Below are positions 49,429 to 59,071 of a stretch of 64,000 bases of DNA, one piece after another. The notes below the pieces were generated by a model. That model ran no database searches. It had not been told where the DNA came from and saw only the letters and a list, made by a program, of their open reading frames with translations. The stretch's first letter is position 1. The number at the start of each line of letters is the position of its first letter. Source of the stretch: Rugamonas aquatica (lineage in GTDB: Bacteria > Pseudomonadota > Gammaproteobacteria > Burkholderiales > Burkholderiaceae_D). The translations under genes were made by a program, and so were the position numbers. The stretch spans positions 248,001 to 312,000 of the forward strand of contig NZ_WHUG01000001.1 in NCBI RefSeq assembly GCF_009380215.1, in the 5' to 3' direction.

Positions 49429-52289
49429 GCGTCGCCCTGCTTCAGCAAATTACCACCGCATTGGCGCAATTCTCCAGCGCCACGCGCTTGTATGCGCTGA
49501 AGCTGGACGACGACAGCGGCGAGCTCGGCTCCGGCGGCCTGCTGGTGGAAGCTTTCTGCGCCGACGATATGCTGCAGGGCAGCGGCGCGCGTGACATCAT
49601 CGTGCTGTCGACCAACGCCCATGTGGCGCTGGCGCCCTTGCTGGGCAAGCCGGCCAGCCTGGAAGTGAGCCTGGTGGACGGCAGCCGCACCACCTTCAGC
49701 GGCGACATCACGCAGGCGGCCATGCTGGGCAGCGAAGGCGGCCTGGCGCGCTTCCGCCTGCGGCTGACGCCGTGGTTGTGGCGCCTGAGCCAGGTCCGCA
49801 ACAGCCGCGTCTGGCAGGACAAGACGGTGATCGAGATCGTCGAATCGGTCTTTGCCGCCTATCAGCCGCTGGCGCGATGGCGCTGGAGCGAAGAGGTCGG
49901 CAGCTTCCTGGCCGACGTGTCCGCGCGCAGCTATTGCTGCCAGTACCGCGAATCCGACTACGACTTCGTGCTGCGCCTGCTGACCGAGGAAGGCCTGGCC
50001 TGGCGCTTCGAAGAAACCGAAGACGGGCTGAACATGGTGTTGTTCGCCGACAGCAGCCAGCTCGGCGCGGTGCCCGAGGACGCCAGCAGCGCAGCCGGCG
50101 GCGGCATCCGTTTCCATGGCGTGCGCGCCGGCGAGCAGCAGGACACGATACAGGCCCTGCAGGCCAGGCGCAGCGTGACGGCGACGCTGACCACCTTGCT
50201 CAGCTACGATTACAAAGCCAGGAAAGCCGTCGCCGCCAGCGCGCCGGCCCAGCAGCAATACAAGAAATTGCCGCAGCTGGAAAGCTTCGACGTTCCCGGC
50301 CAATATGCGTACGCGAATGGTGCGCAGGCACAGCACTATGCGGAGCTGCAGATGCAGGCACGCGAGGCGCGCAGCCAGCAATGGCGCGGGCGTTCGACGG
50401 TGCGCACGCTGGCGGCAGGGCGCCGCGTCAACGTCACGCAGGGCCCGCTGGCCGCGGCGGATGGCGCGCAGGCACCGGCCTACACGGTGCTGCGCGTCAT
50501 CAGCGTTGGCGTCAACAACCTGCCGTCGCCGGCCTCGCATGGGCTGGCCGAGCTGTTTGGTCCCATCCCCGAACTGCTGGAGGAACTGGCGCCGGCGTAT
50601 GACGATGACTTTGCACTGGTGATCGAACAGGCGCGGCAGACCGGCTATGCCAACAGCTTCGAAGCGGTCGCTGCCGATGTGATCTGGCGCCCGCAACGGC
50701 CCGACAGCGATGGCCGCAACCATCACAAGCCGACCGCGTCGGGCGCACAGAGCGCGATCGTCATCGGCGCCGATGGATCGGACCAGCCGGCCGGATCGGA
50801 CGAACTCCATTGCGACGCGCTGGGCCGCGTACGCATCCGCTACCACTGGCAGGACAATGGCGACGCGACCTGCTGGGTGCGCGTTGCGCAGCGTTCGGCC
50901 GGCGGCGGCATGGGCAGCCAGTTCCTGCCGCGCGTGGGGCAGGAAGTGCTGGTGCAGTTCATCGAAAACGATATCGACCGGCCGATCATTCTTGGCGCTT
51001 TGTACAACGGCCAGGGCGAGGGCGGCGTCGCGCCGACACCGGCGGGACAGGCGGGCGGTGACAGCCAGGCATCACTGTTCAATCCGGCCAACGATCATGC
51101 GCCTTCGGCCCAGGGCAATCTGGCGGCGGGCAATAGTCCCTTGTGGCATGGCGCTTCGGCCGATGCGGCCGGTCACGGCAACCCGGCGGCGCAGTGGGGC
51201 TTGCGCAGCAAGGAGTTCGGCGGTTCCGGCTACAACCAGCTACTGTTCGACGACACCGATGCCCAGGGCCGCGTGCAACTGCGCTCGACGCATGCCGCCA
51301 GCGAGCTGACGCTGGGCCATCTGATCCACAGCGCCGACAATTATCGCGGTAGTCTGCGCGGGCAGGGCGCCGAGCTGCGCACCGACGCGTATGGCGCCTT
51401 GCGGGCCGGCGGCGGCTTGCTGGTGTCGAGCTACAAGATCGATCACGGCGCCAGCGAGCGTGAGCCGATGGGTGATAACACGGCCGGCATCGCGCTGTTG
51501 AAGCAGGCCGTGCAGCTGGGGCAGACCTTCAGCGAGGCGGCCAAGACGCATGAGACGGTTGCGCTGGCGGCGCACCTTGGCGCGGCCAAGGCCGATGCGA
51601 GCGTGGTGGATGACAAGTCCGCGCCGTTGAAGGCGATGTTGACTGCGGTATCGGGCATGGTGGGCAATGCCAGCCTGAATGCAGCCAGGGCCGACACCGA
51701 GGAAAGGAAAACTGCGCCGGGTGATGATCAGTTGCCGCATGCCAGTTCGCCGATCATCGCGGTCAGTGGCAAGGGCGGGCTGAGCCTGACCGCGGGTCAG
51801 GCTATGCAGCTGTCCAATGGCGAAACGATCGCCTTGATGAGCGGTGCCGACACTCAGTTCGTCAGCGGCGGGCAGTTACGCATGCAAAGCCGCCAGGCTA
51901 TCGGCGTGCTGGGCGGGGCGGTCAAAGCAGGCGAGAACAATATCGGCGTGCAAATCATCTCCGCCAAGGATGACATCGACATCCAGGCGCAAGCCGATGT
52001 CTTGAAGGTGCAGGCGCGGGATGAGGTCAATCTTGTCAGCGCCAATGCGTTTATTGATTGGGCTGCGAGCAAAAGCATCACGCTGTCCACGGCTGGGGGA
52101 GCCAACATTACCATCGATGGTGGGAATATTACTGTGCAGTGCCCGGGTAAAATCACCATCCGTGCTGGGACAAAAAATTTCTCAGGCCCAGAAAAATTAG
52201 ACTACCTATTGCCTAAGATTCCCCGCTCTGTTTGCATAGAGTGTCTTATGAAGGCGCTTGCATCTGGAAGTCCGTTATCGCTTAAGTAG
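49425..52289 (+). CDS. vgrG: T6SS spike protein VgrG2
   Basis: A 954-residue spike protein from ATG 49425 (ATGA overlap with the preceding gene); an upstream ATG at 49341 would only add out-of-context residues. The N-terminal gp27 part contains CCQYRESDYDFVLRLLTEEG. The OB part has GRVRIRYHWQDNGDATCWVR and GSQFLPRVGQEVLVQFIEND. DUF2345 follows with SGKGGLSLTAGQAMQLSNGE and ITIDGGNITVQCPGKI. The last 35 residues (NFSGPEKLDYLLPKIPRSVC) differ from VgrG1 and are AT-rich in DNA, marking a module junction. A DUF4123 gene follows immediately. Confidence 0.95.
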   Translation: MSVALLQQITTALAQFSSATRLYALKLDDDSGELGSGGLLVEAFCADDMLQGSGARDIIVLSTNAHVALAPLLGKPASLEVSLVDGSRTTFSGDITQAAMLGSEGGLARFRLRLTPWLWRLSQVRNSRVWQDKTVIEIVESVFAAYQPLARWRWSEEVGSFLADVSARSYCCQYRESDYDFVLRLLTEEGLAWRFEETEDGLNMVLFADSSQLGAVPEDASSAAGGGIRFHGVRAGEQQDTIQALQARRSVTATLTTLLSYDYKARKAVAASAPAQQQYKKLPQLESFDVPGQYAYANGAQAQHYAELQMQAREARSQQWRGRSTVRTLAAGRRVNVTQGPLAAADGAQAPAYTVLRVISVGVNNLPSPASHGLAELFGPIPELLEELAPAYDDDFALVIEQARQTGYANSFEAVAADVIWRPQRPDSDGRNHHKPTASGAQSAIVIGADGSDQPAGSDELHCDALGRVRIRYHWQDNGDATCWVRVAQRSAGGGMGSQFLPRVGQEVLVQFIENDIDRPIILGALYNGQGEGGVAPTPAGQAGGDSQASLFNPANDHAPSAQGNLAAGNSPLWHGASADAAGHGNPAAQWGLRSKEFGGSGYNQLLFDDTDAQGRVQLRSTHAASELTLGHLIHSADNYRGSLRGQGAELRTDAYGALRAGGGLLVSSYKIDHGASEREPMGDNTAGIALLKQAVQLGQTFSEAAKTHETVALAAHLGAAKADASVVDDKSAPLKAMLTAVSGMVGNASLNAARADTEERKTAPGDDQLPHASSPIIAVSGKGGLSLTAGQAMQLSNGETIALMSGADTQFVSGGQLRMQSRQAIGVLGGAVKAGENNIGVQIISAKDDIDIQAQADVLKVQARDEVNLVSANAFIDWAASKSITLSTAGGANITIDGGNITVQCPGKITIRAGTKNFSGPEKLDYLLPKIPRSVCIECLMKALASGSPLSLK

Positions 52290-52299
52290 AAAGAAAGAC

Positions 52300-53166
52300 A
52301 TGTATTTCGCCCTTGAGCCCTGTAACCCAACCGCTATCCGTTCTGAACTTATGCGGAGAATAGAGCGCAGTCCTGATTGGAATTGGATGGCGCTAGTTGA
52401 TGGCGCGTTCGATTTCGGCGGTAAAAAACGTCTGGTTTATTCTGACTCAATTAAGCTCTTTGATTGCGAAATGCTGCAGGAAATAGTTGAGGCATCTCCA
52501 TACATCATTAGACTTTCATCTAATAATCTTGAACTAATTCACTCGGAAATAATTTCGCTTTCCAAACATAGGCACGATCGTCCGATGTTGAGTTTTTTTT
52601 CATCGAAGTATTCCGCTGTGGAGATAGCTGAAAGGTGGAGGAAATTCTTAAATGCAAGTTCACCGGATGGCCTGGAGCTTATTCTTAGATTTTCTGATAC
52701 GCGAGTATTAGAATACCTTCCGAATTGCCTTCAACTTAATAACTGGAGCGGGATTACTAATCTCATTGAAGAGTGGATGTATATAAATAGAAATGGCGAA
52801 ATCGAAGATGTTAACGTATCAAAAGACGTGCATGTCGGCAGCGAAAAATTTTTGCTTTCTGAATTTGAATTTAATGCCTTGGTTGAATCATCGGAGCCCG
52901 ATTGTTTGATAAGTATTTTGCACAGGGATTATCCAGAGGTTGTTCCTAATGTAGGGAGAAATATATTTTATAATAAAGTGGAAGAACTCTATAAATTTTC
53001 AAAAATAAACGGAATAGAAAATTTCCACGACATCGTAAGCATGGTCTTGTTTGGATTGATTTCAGCTATTGAAGTTGAAAAAAACGATGATGTTGCTAAA
53101 CTATTAAATGAGGGTAAGTGGGTGCCTGGAAGTTTAATTGATAGTCTTGATGAAATATTGAAATAA
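52300..53166 (+). CDS. DUF4123-family T6SS effector adaptor
   Basis: A 288-residue cytoplasmic protein from ATG 52300, preceded by AGAAAGAAAG. The N-terminal 120 residues have the DUF4123 pattern: MALVDGAFDFGGKKRLVY, LSSNNLELIHSEIISLSKH, and LELILRFSDTRVLEYLPN. Proteins of this family (Tap/TEC) load effectors onto the VgrG encoded next to them. It lies between vgrG2 and the Tle1-type gene, so it most likely loads that lipase. AT-rich like the rest of the module. Confidence 0.82.
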   Translation: MYFALEPCNPTAIRSELMRRIERSPDWNWMALVDGAFDFGGKKRLVYSDSIKLFDCEMLQEIVEASPYIIRLSSNNLELIHSEIISLSKHRHDRPMLSFFSSKYSAVEIAERWRKFLNASSPDGLELILRFSDTRVLEYLPNCLQLNNWSGITNLIEEWMYINRNGEIEDVNVSKDVHVGSEKFLLSEFEFNALVESSEPDCLISILHRDYPEVVPNVGRNIFYNKVEELYKFSKINGIENFHDIVSMVLFGLISAIEVEKNDDVAKLLNEGKWVPGSLIDSLDEILK

Positions 53167-53171
53167 CTATT

Positions 53172-53603
53172 ATGAATATGAAATCCAGAGTATTTTTCTA
53201 CCTGCAGCTGATTTTTGTTCTGCTATTACTTTCCGGGTGTCGGAGTGATAGTGCCAGTATAGAGTTGTGTGGACTAAACTATACGAGTAAGCATATTGAA
53301 GATTTTTCGGTAAATGGATATAGCGGTGCTAGTATATATGCTAATGGTGGTGGGGGAAGCTTTGTGTGTTGCGTTTTGTTACCTCGTCAGTGGAATAAGG
53401 ATCTCAGAGTTACAGTAAGATGGAATTATGATGAAAAAAATCCTGGCGCCCCAAGGGAGCGAATTGTTGCGGTGCCGAAATATTCTGAAGCAGATATTGG
53501 TTTTCTTGCCGTGCATTTTTATTCAGATGATACGGTAAAGGTTTTAGTTACCACGAAAACCAATCAATTTCCAGGCTATCCTTACCCACGTCCGGGCGAA
53601 TAA
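53172..53603 (+). CDS. DUF3304-family lipoprotein, candidate Tle1 immunity protein (1)
   Basis: A 143-residue lipoprotein (lipobox LLLSGCRSD). The mature part reads NYTSKHIEDFSVNGYSGASI, GGGGSFVCCVLLPRQWNKDL and VTVRWNYDEKNP. This matches the DUF3304 pattern (Gly-rich run, FVCC, PRxW, VRW). DUF3304 lipoproteins often accompany DUF2235 lipases and probably block the toxin in the periplasm. The stop is 1 bp before the lipase ATG, so the shield is made first. AT-rich. Confidence 0.8.
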   Translation: MNMKSRVFFYLQLIFVLLLLSGCRSDSASIELCGLNYTSKHIEDFSVNGYSGASIYANGGGGSFVCCVLLPRQWNKDLRVTVRWNYDEKNPGAPRERIVAVPKYSEADIGFLAVHFYSDDTVKVLVTTKTNQFPGYPYPRPGE

Positions 53604-53604
53604 C

Positions 53605-55245
53605 ATGTCAACTGTTTCTCCAAGTGTATTTCCTAGCAATGGATTGCGGCCGCTGAGTTCGAAAGAAATATTGCAGCGTGCGAAAGCATTGAAGTGTTCT
53701 ACGGAAAAGAGCGGCGCTCCGTCTTGTAGCGGACAGATAAATGTCGGGATTTTTTTTGACGGAACTGGAAATAACATGGAGGCGGATTATAGAAAGCCTC
53801 CATTGGACAGAAGAAAGCATAGTAACGTCGTAAAGCTTTTTAATACATTTCCAGATAACAACGCGGCGGGGTACTTCAGGTATTATATTCCGGGTGTTGG
53901 AACGCCTTTCCCTCAGATTGGCGATACAGGCGGCACGTTAGGGAGCGCATTCGCTTGGGATGGAGAAAACCGGTTGACCTGGGCCTTGACTCGCTTGCTA
54001 AATACACCACATCTGTTTGTAAATAGATCGACGATGCTTGATGACGCACGATCCGCAACAATTGCAAATAATATGGCCTCCATGTTCACTCCACCTGCAT
54101 TGCGGCGTGAAATAATGCGCAATTGGCAAAATACTTTGAGGCAGGCTATTTCTAATAAAAAACCTCTCGTTGAAATAATAAACCTTTCGGTTTTTGGTTT
54201 TTCCCGAGGTGCGGCAGAGGCTAGGGCTTTCTCCAATTGGTTATTTGAATCGTGTGAAAAGATTCAAGGACAATGGCTATTTGCTGGAATTCCGATACGT
54301 CTGAGTTTTTTAGGTATTTTTGATACTGTTGCATCCGTTGGAATTCCTAATACTTTACCAAATTTTTTCATGGAGGGGCACCAGTCCTGGGCGGATGGGA
54401 ATATGGAGATTCATCCCGCAATAGAACAGTGCGTGCATTTTGTTGCTGGCCATGAGGTTCGCGCTTCTTTTCCACTGGATTCTGTCCGTGTCGACGGAAA
54501 ATATCCACCGAACGCTAAAGAGGTAATGTATCCGGGCTCACACTCTGATGTGGGAGGGGGATATGCGCCGAATGATGTTGGAATTGCTCCCAGTGTCGAA
54601 GATTTTCTAGCAATAATTCCCGGAGCTCAAATGTATCAAGAGGCCAGGTTGGCGGGTGTTCCATTAAGACCTTGGAATGAACTGCCAGATGCCATAAAGC
54701 GTGATTTTATTCCCGCTGAAAAAACTATAACTGGATTTAATAGTTATATAAAGTCTGCGGCAATTGCATCAGGCCCTGTAGAGGAGTTGCACAAAAAGAA
54801 TATGAGTTTATATCTTACTTACAGATATAAATATAGAAACAAAATATCATCTCTTCCATTTTATGCAAGGGCCAGTGCGGAGTATAAGCGCTATATTGAA
54901 ATTACTACTGGGACTTTTAATAAGAGACTAAGCAGGCTAGGCGCTTATGCATTGGCGCCGACTGATGAAAAGTACTCAGCTTCTGATGCGGTTGTTATGC
55001 AAAATAAAATGACAGCTGCTGCGGGTTTTGGAACGCAAGATGAAAAAGAAAATGCACAGTTGTATGAAGTCATTAGGTCTTTGGATGAGAAAAAATTAAA
55101 TAAAGATATTGAGGAATTTTTTGGTAATTATATTCACGATTCCATGGCTGGATTTATTGCTATGGGAGGAAGTTCGACTAATGAGTATTTGATTAATGGT
55201 CAAGGAATAATGCGGTTTAGAAAGATTTTCAAAGGGAATGGATAA
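53605..55245 (+). CDS. Tle1-family T6SS phospholipase effector (DUF2235)
   Basis: A 546-residue protein without signal peptide, as expected for T6SS cargo. The DUF2235 alpha/beta hydrolase begins near residue 45 with INVGIFFDGTGNNMEADYR. It has the nucleophile elbow GFSRGAAEARAF (Ser200), a likely acidic residue Asp240 in FLGIFDTVASVG, and His313 in GSHSDVGGGY, all in the family order. Tle1 enzymes hydrolyse phospholipids of the prey membrane. Flanked by one DUF3304 lipoprotein gene before and two after, and by a DUF4123 adaptor. AT-rich throughout, suggesting transfer of the module. Confidence 0.88.
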   Translation: MSTVSPSVFPSNGLRPLSSKEILQRAKALKCSTEKSGAPSCSGQINVGIFFDGTGNNMEADYRKPPLDRRKHSNVVKLFNTFPDNNAAGYFRYYIPGVGTPFPQIGDTGGTLGSAFAWDGENRLTWALTRLLNTPHLFVNRSTMLDDARSATIANNMASMFTPPALRREIMRNWQNTLRQAISNKKPLVEIINLSVFGFSRGAAEARAFSNWLFESCEKIQGQWLFAGIPIRLSFLGIFDTVASVGIPNTLPNFFMEGHQSWADGNMEIHPAIEQCVHFVAGHEVRASFPLDSVRVDGKYPPNAKEVMYPGSHSDVGGGYAPNDVGIAPSVEDFLAIIPGAQMYQEARLAGVPLRPWNELPDAIKRDFIPAEKTITGFNSYIKSAAIASGPVEELHKKNMSLYLTYRYKYRNKISSLPFYARASAEYKRYIEITTGTFNKRLSRLGAYALAPTDEKYSASDAVVMQNKMTAAAGFGTQDEKENAQLYEVIRSLDEKKLNKDIEEFFGNYIHDSMAGFIAMGGSSTNEYLINGQGIMRFRKIFKGNG

Positions 55246-55337
55246 CGATAAACGTCTATATTTGAGCTGATATTTCTTGTCGTTCGTCGCAGCCCTCCAG
55301 AAGCACTTTATCTGCGCCTTCCTGATCAGCTTTTAAG

Positions 55338-55844
55338 ATGCTGCGTTGCCTTTTGAGGTGCCAAAATTCCGTGCATACCACAAGCGAACCCCTCTCACTT
55401 TTTAACCGCAGACGCACCCTCTGTGCCGCCGGTCTGATGTTTTGTCTCTTATCTGCGTGTAAGTCGAAATCATTGACAATCATTGCCGAAGCAGTGCTGT
55501 TTAGTTATTTGGATCGGCCTATTTTTGACGTAGTTGTTGGCAATACTGACGTTGGCGTATCGGGCGTGTATCCAAGTACGGGTGGTGGAACCATGTCGGG
55601 CGCCAGGTTCTCCAGCGGGGCGCAAACCGTGCGTTGGACGCTTGATGGACCCCGGGGTACGCCGCGCAACGGCGAGGTGGTGCATGCGCAAAACCATCCC
55701 GAACTTGCACCGCCTTCGGCAGGCGAACATTATCTCGCTGTGCATATCTATCCGGATAACACAGTTGAACTTATCTACTCGAAAAATTACCCGCAATTAT
55801 CGCCACGAGGGCTGCAGTTCGCAGCGTCGCGCCGATCCGGTTGA
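55338..55844 (+). CDS. DUF3304-like lipoprotein, candidate Tle1 immunity protein (2)
   Basis: A 168-residue frame with a lipoprotein signal (LMFCLLSACKSK) preceded by an Arg-rich n-region. The mature part includes VSGVYPSTGGGTMSGARFSS, TVRWTLDGPRGTPRNGE and HYLAVHIYPDNTVELIYSK, matching DUF3304 except that FVCC is lost. The real start may be GTG 55371, which has GAGGTG 10 bp before it; ATG 55338 lacks a ribosome-binding site and would add 11 residues. The 92 bp before it hold nothing recognisable. A second shield for the lipase is likely. Confidence 0.7.
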   Translation: MLRCLLRCQNSVHTTSEPLSLFNRRRTLCAAGLMFCLLSACKSKSLTIIAEAVLFSYLDRPIFDVVVGNTDVGVSGVYPSTGGGTMSGARFSSGAQTVRWTLDGPRGTPRNGEVVHAQNHPELAPPSAGEHYLAVHIYPDNTVELIYSKNYPQLSPRGLQFAASRRSG

Positions 55845-55868
55845 ACCGTATGTGTCACGGAATCCGTC

Positions 55869-56510
55869 ATGAAGTTTATTATCACAGCCCTGTCGTTTTT
55901 TTGCGTGTTCCTTTTGACTGCCTGCAATTCTCGGGATGACCTGAGCGGCACGATGACGACCAGTTCGTATAACTACACCGCTCACAATCTTTACAACATT
56001 AGCTTCAAGGATGCCGCCCAGGTTTTTGACGTGGCTGGCGCCGTGCGCGCAGGCTCCGTGTTCTTCCGCAATTCCAGCAGTGCGCTGTTGGATGGTGGCG
56101 AAAAATACCAGTTCTCTTTCGCGGATTGCTGTTTTATGCGGGACAAACACCTGCGCGCGCCCACCAAACTCAAGCTGGTATGGAATGTGGTGTACGACCT
56201 CGATCTGTTCGAAGGCGAGAGCGGGAGAAACTATGACGAGCGCGCTAACAAGGGCGCTGCGCCCGGGAGTCGCTGGTGTTCTGCTGTGATCGATGTGCCC
56301 GGCCCAGCGCCTGTTGATGCGGATAATTTGTCGCTGCATTTTCTGCCGGACGGCACGGTCGTCGGCAGCTACGGCAAGGCGCAGTCACCGGCTCCGCTCA
56401 CATCGGCCCAAGTGCACGCTCATGCGACGCCGATGCCCAAGGGGCAGTATTGCAAACAAGAGATCGCCAATCCGTGGTTCGGGATTCCCAGGACACCTCA
56501 CAGGGAATAG
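55869..56510 (+). CDS. DUF3304-like lipoprotein, candidate Tle1 immunity protein (3)
   Basis: A 213-residue lipoprotein (lipobox LLTACNSR). Mature segments NYTAHNLYNISFKDAAQVF and FSFADCCFMRDKHLRAPTKL keep the DUF3304 order (opening NYT, the CC pair, basic patch), and NLSLHFLPDGTVVGSYGK matches the 'xHxxPDxTV' strand of the other two. A C-terminal extension with Cys (QYCKQE) is extra. The high GC content, unlike the lipase gene, suggests a different origin. Ends 2 bp from the convergent acetyltransferase gene. Confidence 0.7.
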   Translation: MKFIITALSFFCVFLLTACNSRDDLSGTMTTSSYNYTAHNLYNISFKDAAQVFDVAGAVRAGSVFFRNSSSALLDGGEKYQFSFADCCFMRDKHLRAPTKLKLVWNVVYDLDLFEGESGRNYDERANKGAAPGSRWCSAVIDVPGPAPVDADNLSLHFLPDGTVVGSYGKAQSPAPLTSAQVHAHATPMPKGQYCKQEIANPWFGIPRTPHRE

Positions 56511-56512
56511 CG

Positions 56513-57610
56513 TTACCTGACGCGCCGTCTCAGCCACGCGATGCCGGCGCTAAAGCGGCGATGCGCGCCGCAGACCAGGCGATTCCTCAAGCTCGCGCGC
56601 ATCAGCAGCACGTGGGCGCGTTGCACCGTAACGTTGGTGGACATGTAGCTGTGGCCCGGCGTGCCGTAGCCGAGGTCGATGCGCTTGAAGCGGCGCCGCT
56701 TGCACATGTCTTCAATGGCCATATGCAGCATCGTGGTGCCGACCGACAGATGGTCGAGCGCGCTGTCGTGGAAGATGTTGAACAGATGGAGCGTATCGCT
56801 GGACTGCAAGCCCAGCATCAACGCGCAGGGCAGGCCGCCACAGTCGATCTGGTAGCACAGCAGCATGCCGTGTTGTGCCAGTTCGTGCATCTCTTCCGGG
56901 GTCCACAACTGCGCCCGGTGTTCGGGGGTGCTCAGCCGGGACAGGGCCTCGCCCATGGCCGCCAGTTGTCCCGGATGTTCGATGCAATGCAGCGTCAACT
57001 GTCCGCCGCCATGCTCGCTTAGCTGGCGTTGTTGCCGCTTGAGGTTGTAGCGGCGCTTGGAGTTGAACTGCGCCATGAAGGCGTCGAAGCTGGCGGGCAG
57101 GGGGATCTGGTGGCAGTCGCGCCAGTCGTTCAGCAGATGCGTCCGGTAGGCGCGCTGGCTGCGGGCTATGCAACGCCACAGCTCGCTGTCCGACGGCAGC
57201 GATGTCAGCGAGACCGCCTGGCATTGCGGGAAGTGATTCAGCAGAAAATCGAGCAGCAAGTCCAGCAGCGCCGGCTCGGCCGGCATCAACGGCGCGCTGC
57301 CGAGCAGCACGACGCTCGGCACCGGCAGCGAACCGAGGCGCAGCCGGCCGGCGGAGAATTCCATGCCGTGATGCCGCAGCGTCAGCGGTACCACCCCGAC
57401 CACCACGCCACTCCAGCGGTGCTTCACAGTGAACAGCTGTGGAGGCGGATGCTGTGTCGCAGTGGACAGCAGATAGTCGAAGAATTCCGGACTCTGGTAG
57501 ACGCGGCCATGGCTGTCGCTATCGGCCAGCAGCTCGCGCCAGCGCTGGATCAGGGCGTGGTCGCCGACCTGTGTGCTGGCGTCTTCAATGAGGTAGGTAT
57601 CGTTGGACAT
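56513..57610 (-). CDS. BioF2/CelD-like GNAT acetyltransferase
   Basis: A 365-residue cytoplasmic protein. The first half (VYQSPEFFDYLLSTATQ, VVVGVVPLTLRHHG) and second half (FMAQFNSKRRYNLKRQQRQL, CYQIDCGGLPCALMLGLQ, FKRIDLGYGTPGHSYM) match FemAB-related GNAT proteins of the BcsL/CelD group. These transfer acyl groups and are usually found in exopolysaccharide loci. No glycosyltransferase is nearby, so the substrate is unknown. Starts 61 bp downstream of the antiporter gene on the same strand. Confidence 0.8.
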   Translation of the reverse strand: MSNDTYLIEDASTQVGDHALIQRWRELLADSDSHGRVYQSPEFFDYLLSTATQHPPPQLFTVKHRWSGVVVGVVPLTLRHHGMEFSAGRLRLGSLPVPSVVLLGSAPLMPAEPALLDLLLDFLLNHFPQCQAVSLTSLPSDSELWRCIARSQRAYRTHLLNDWRDCHQIPLPASFDAFMAQFNSKRRYNLKRQQRQLSEHGGGQLTLHCIEHPGQLAAMGEALSRLSTPEHRAQLWTPEEMHELAQHGMLLCYQIDCGGLPCALMLGLQSSDTLHLFNIFHDSALDHLSVGTTMLHMAIEDMCKRRRFKRIDLGYGTPGHSYMSTNVTVQRAHVLLMRASLRNRLVCGAHRRFSAGIAWLRRRVR

Positions 57611-57671
57611 GGTCGCCAGACGATCCCATATCCCGCACCGGCGCTTGTTGATGCAGGTCGAAACGAGGCGA

Positions 57672-59009
57672 TCAGCGGCGCCGGCGCCACACCGTGTCCA
57701 TCAGCGGCTTGACGCTGAAGCCATGCACTAGTATCGACAGCATGATGACGAACAGTGCGATGCGCGTCAGCTGCGCCGCCAGTTCCGGCGCCAGTCCCGC
57801 CTCGATGGCGAACATCAGGTAGTAGATCGAGCCTATGCCGCGCACGCCGAACCAGGCGGTCATGGCGCGCATGCGCAGGCTGGTGTCGCTGCCGGCCAGG
57901 CCCGAGAACACGCTGAGCGGGCGGGCAATAATGAACAGGAACAAGGCCATCCACAAGGCATCCCATTGCAGGCTTTGCAGTGAGAGCATGCCGCCCAGCA
58001 GCAGCACCAGCGTCAGCTCGGACAGGCGCTCCAGGTGTTCCTTGAACACCAGCGATCCGGCGCTGACGATGAGCGGCGCCTCATGCGTAACGCTGGTCAT
58101 GGCCGCTTCGGATTTCGCCGTGTCCGGCTCCAGCAGGCCGTGGCGGTCCTTGGGGGCGCCGGCCAGGACCAGCTCGGTCTGGCGCAGCGCGACGGCGGCG
58201 AAGTACACCGCCAGGAAGCCGGAGGCCTTGGCCAGCGTGGCGATGCCGTAGATGATGGCGATCATGCCCAAGGCCACGAGGTCGTCCATGATTTCGTGCC
58301 TGGGCTCGCTGGCGCGCAGTCTCCAGCCCAATCTTGCGACGCCAGCCCCGGCCGCCACACCGATCAGCACCGCGCCCGCCGTGGCCCACAAGACATCCAC
58401 CAGCAGCCAGCGCAAGTGGAAGTGGCCGGTATCGGCCAACCCCAGCATGCCCAGGCCGAGGATGACGAAGGGGAAGGCGCTGCCGTCGTTCATGCCGGCC
58501 TCGCAGGTCAGCGTGAAACGCAGCTGGTCCTTGTCGCCCGCGTGGCGCACCTGCACGTCGGTGGCCAGCACCGGATCGGTGGGCGCCAGGATGCCGCCGA
58601 GCAGCACCGCTCCACCCGGCGGCAAATGCAGCACGTAGTGGCCGAACAGCGCCACCAGTCCCACCGTCAACGTCATCGACAGCCAGGCCAGGCGCATCGG
58701 CGCGTTCCAGCGCTGGCGCTTGAACGGCACCGGCATCTTGATGCCTGCCGAGAATAGCGAAATCAGCAAGGCGATCTCGGTCAGCACTTCCAGCAGCGCG
58801 GATTGCAGCTTGGGATCGAAGCCGAAGATGTTGAGGAAGGTCGGGCCCAGCAGGATGCCCACGCCCAGGTAGACGATGGCGGACGTGAAGGGCGACTTCG
58901 AGATCGTGGTGGCCGCCAGTCCGCGCGCCAGCATCAGGCAGCCGACGAGCAGGAACCATTGAGTGGTGTTCACAGGCCTCCTTAGCAGCGGGACGCTGAC
59001 TTTCGACAT
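57672..59009 (-). CDS. Cation:proton antiporter (CPA1 family)
   Basis: An integral membrane exchanger of 445 residues from ATG 59009. About 12-13 helices are visible. The ion-binding stretch GGILAPTDPVLATDVQV contains the Thr-Asp pair, and CEAGMNDGSAFPFVILGLG the Asn-Asp (ND) motif near the middle, both typical for Na+/H+ exchangers. Arg in AWFGVRGIGSIYYL is also conserved. Start 59078 would lie on the promoter's -10 element, so 59009 is preferred. It is divergent from the ATPase-nuclease unit. Confidence 0.88.
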   Translation of the reverse strand: MSKVSVPLLRRPVNTTQWFLLVGCLMLARGLAATTISKSPFTSAIVYLGVGILLGPTFLNIFGFDPKLQSALLEVLTEIALLISLFSAGIKMPVPFKRQRWNAPMRLAWLSMTLTVGLVALFGHYVLHLPPGGAVLLGGILAPTDPVLATDVQVRHAGDKDQLRFTLTCEAGMNDGSAFPFVILGLGMLGLADTGHFHLRWLLVDVLWATAGAVLIGVAAGAGVARLGWRLRASEPRHEIMDDLVALGMIAIIYGIATLAKASGFLAVYFAAVALRQTELVLAGAPKDRHGLLEPDTAKSEAAMTSVTHEAPLIVSAGSLVFKEHLERLSELTLVLLLGGMLSLQSLQWDALWMALFLFIIARPLSVFSGLAGSDTSLRMRAMTAWFGVRGIGSIYYLMFAIEAGLAPELAAQLTRIALFVIMLSILVHGFSVKPLMDTVWRRRR

Positions 59010-59071
59010 AGTCTCGACCGTGACGGGAGTTTTGTCTGTGGCATAACCCACAGTTGGTAGCGAAGGAGGGC

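Noticed and set aside
55246..55337. Hidden gene or attachment site after the lipase gene
   Set aside because: No open frame, repeat or palindrome of note; probably leader of the next gene or a scar.
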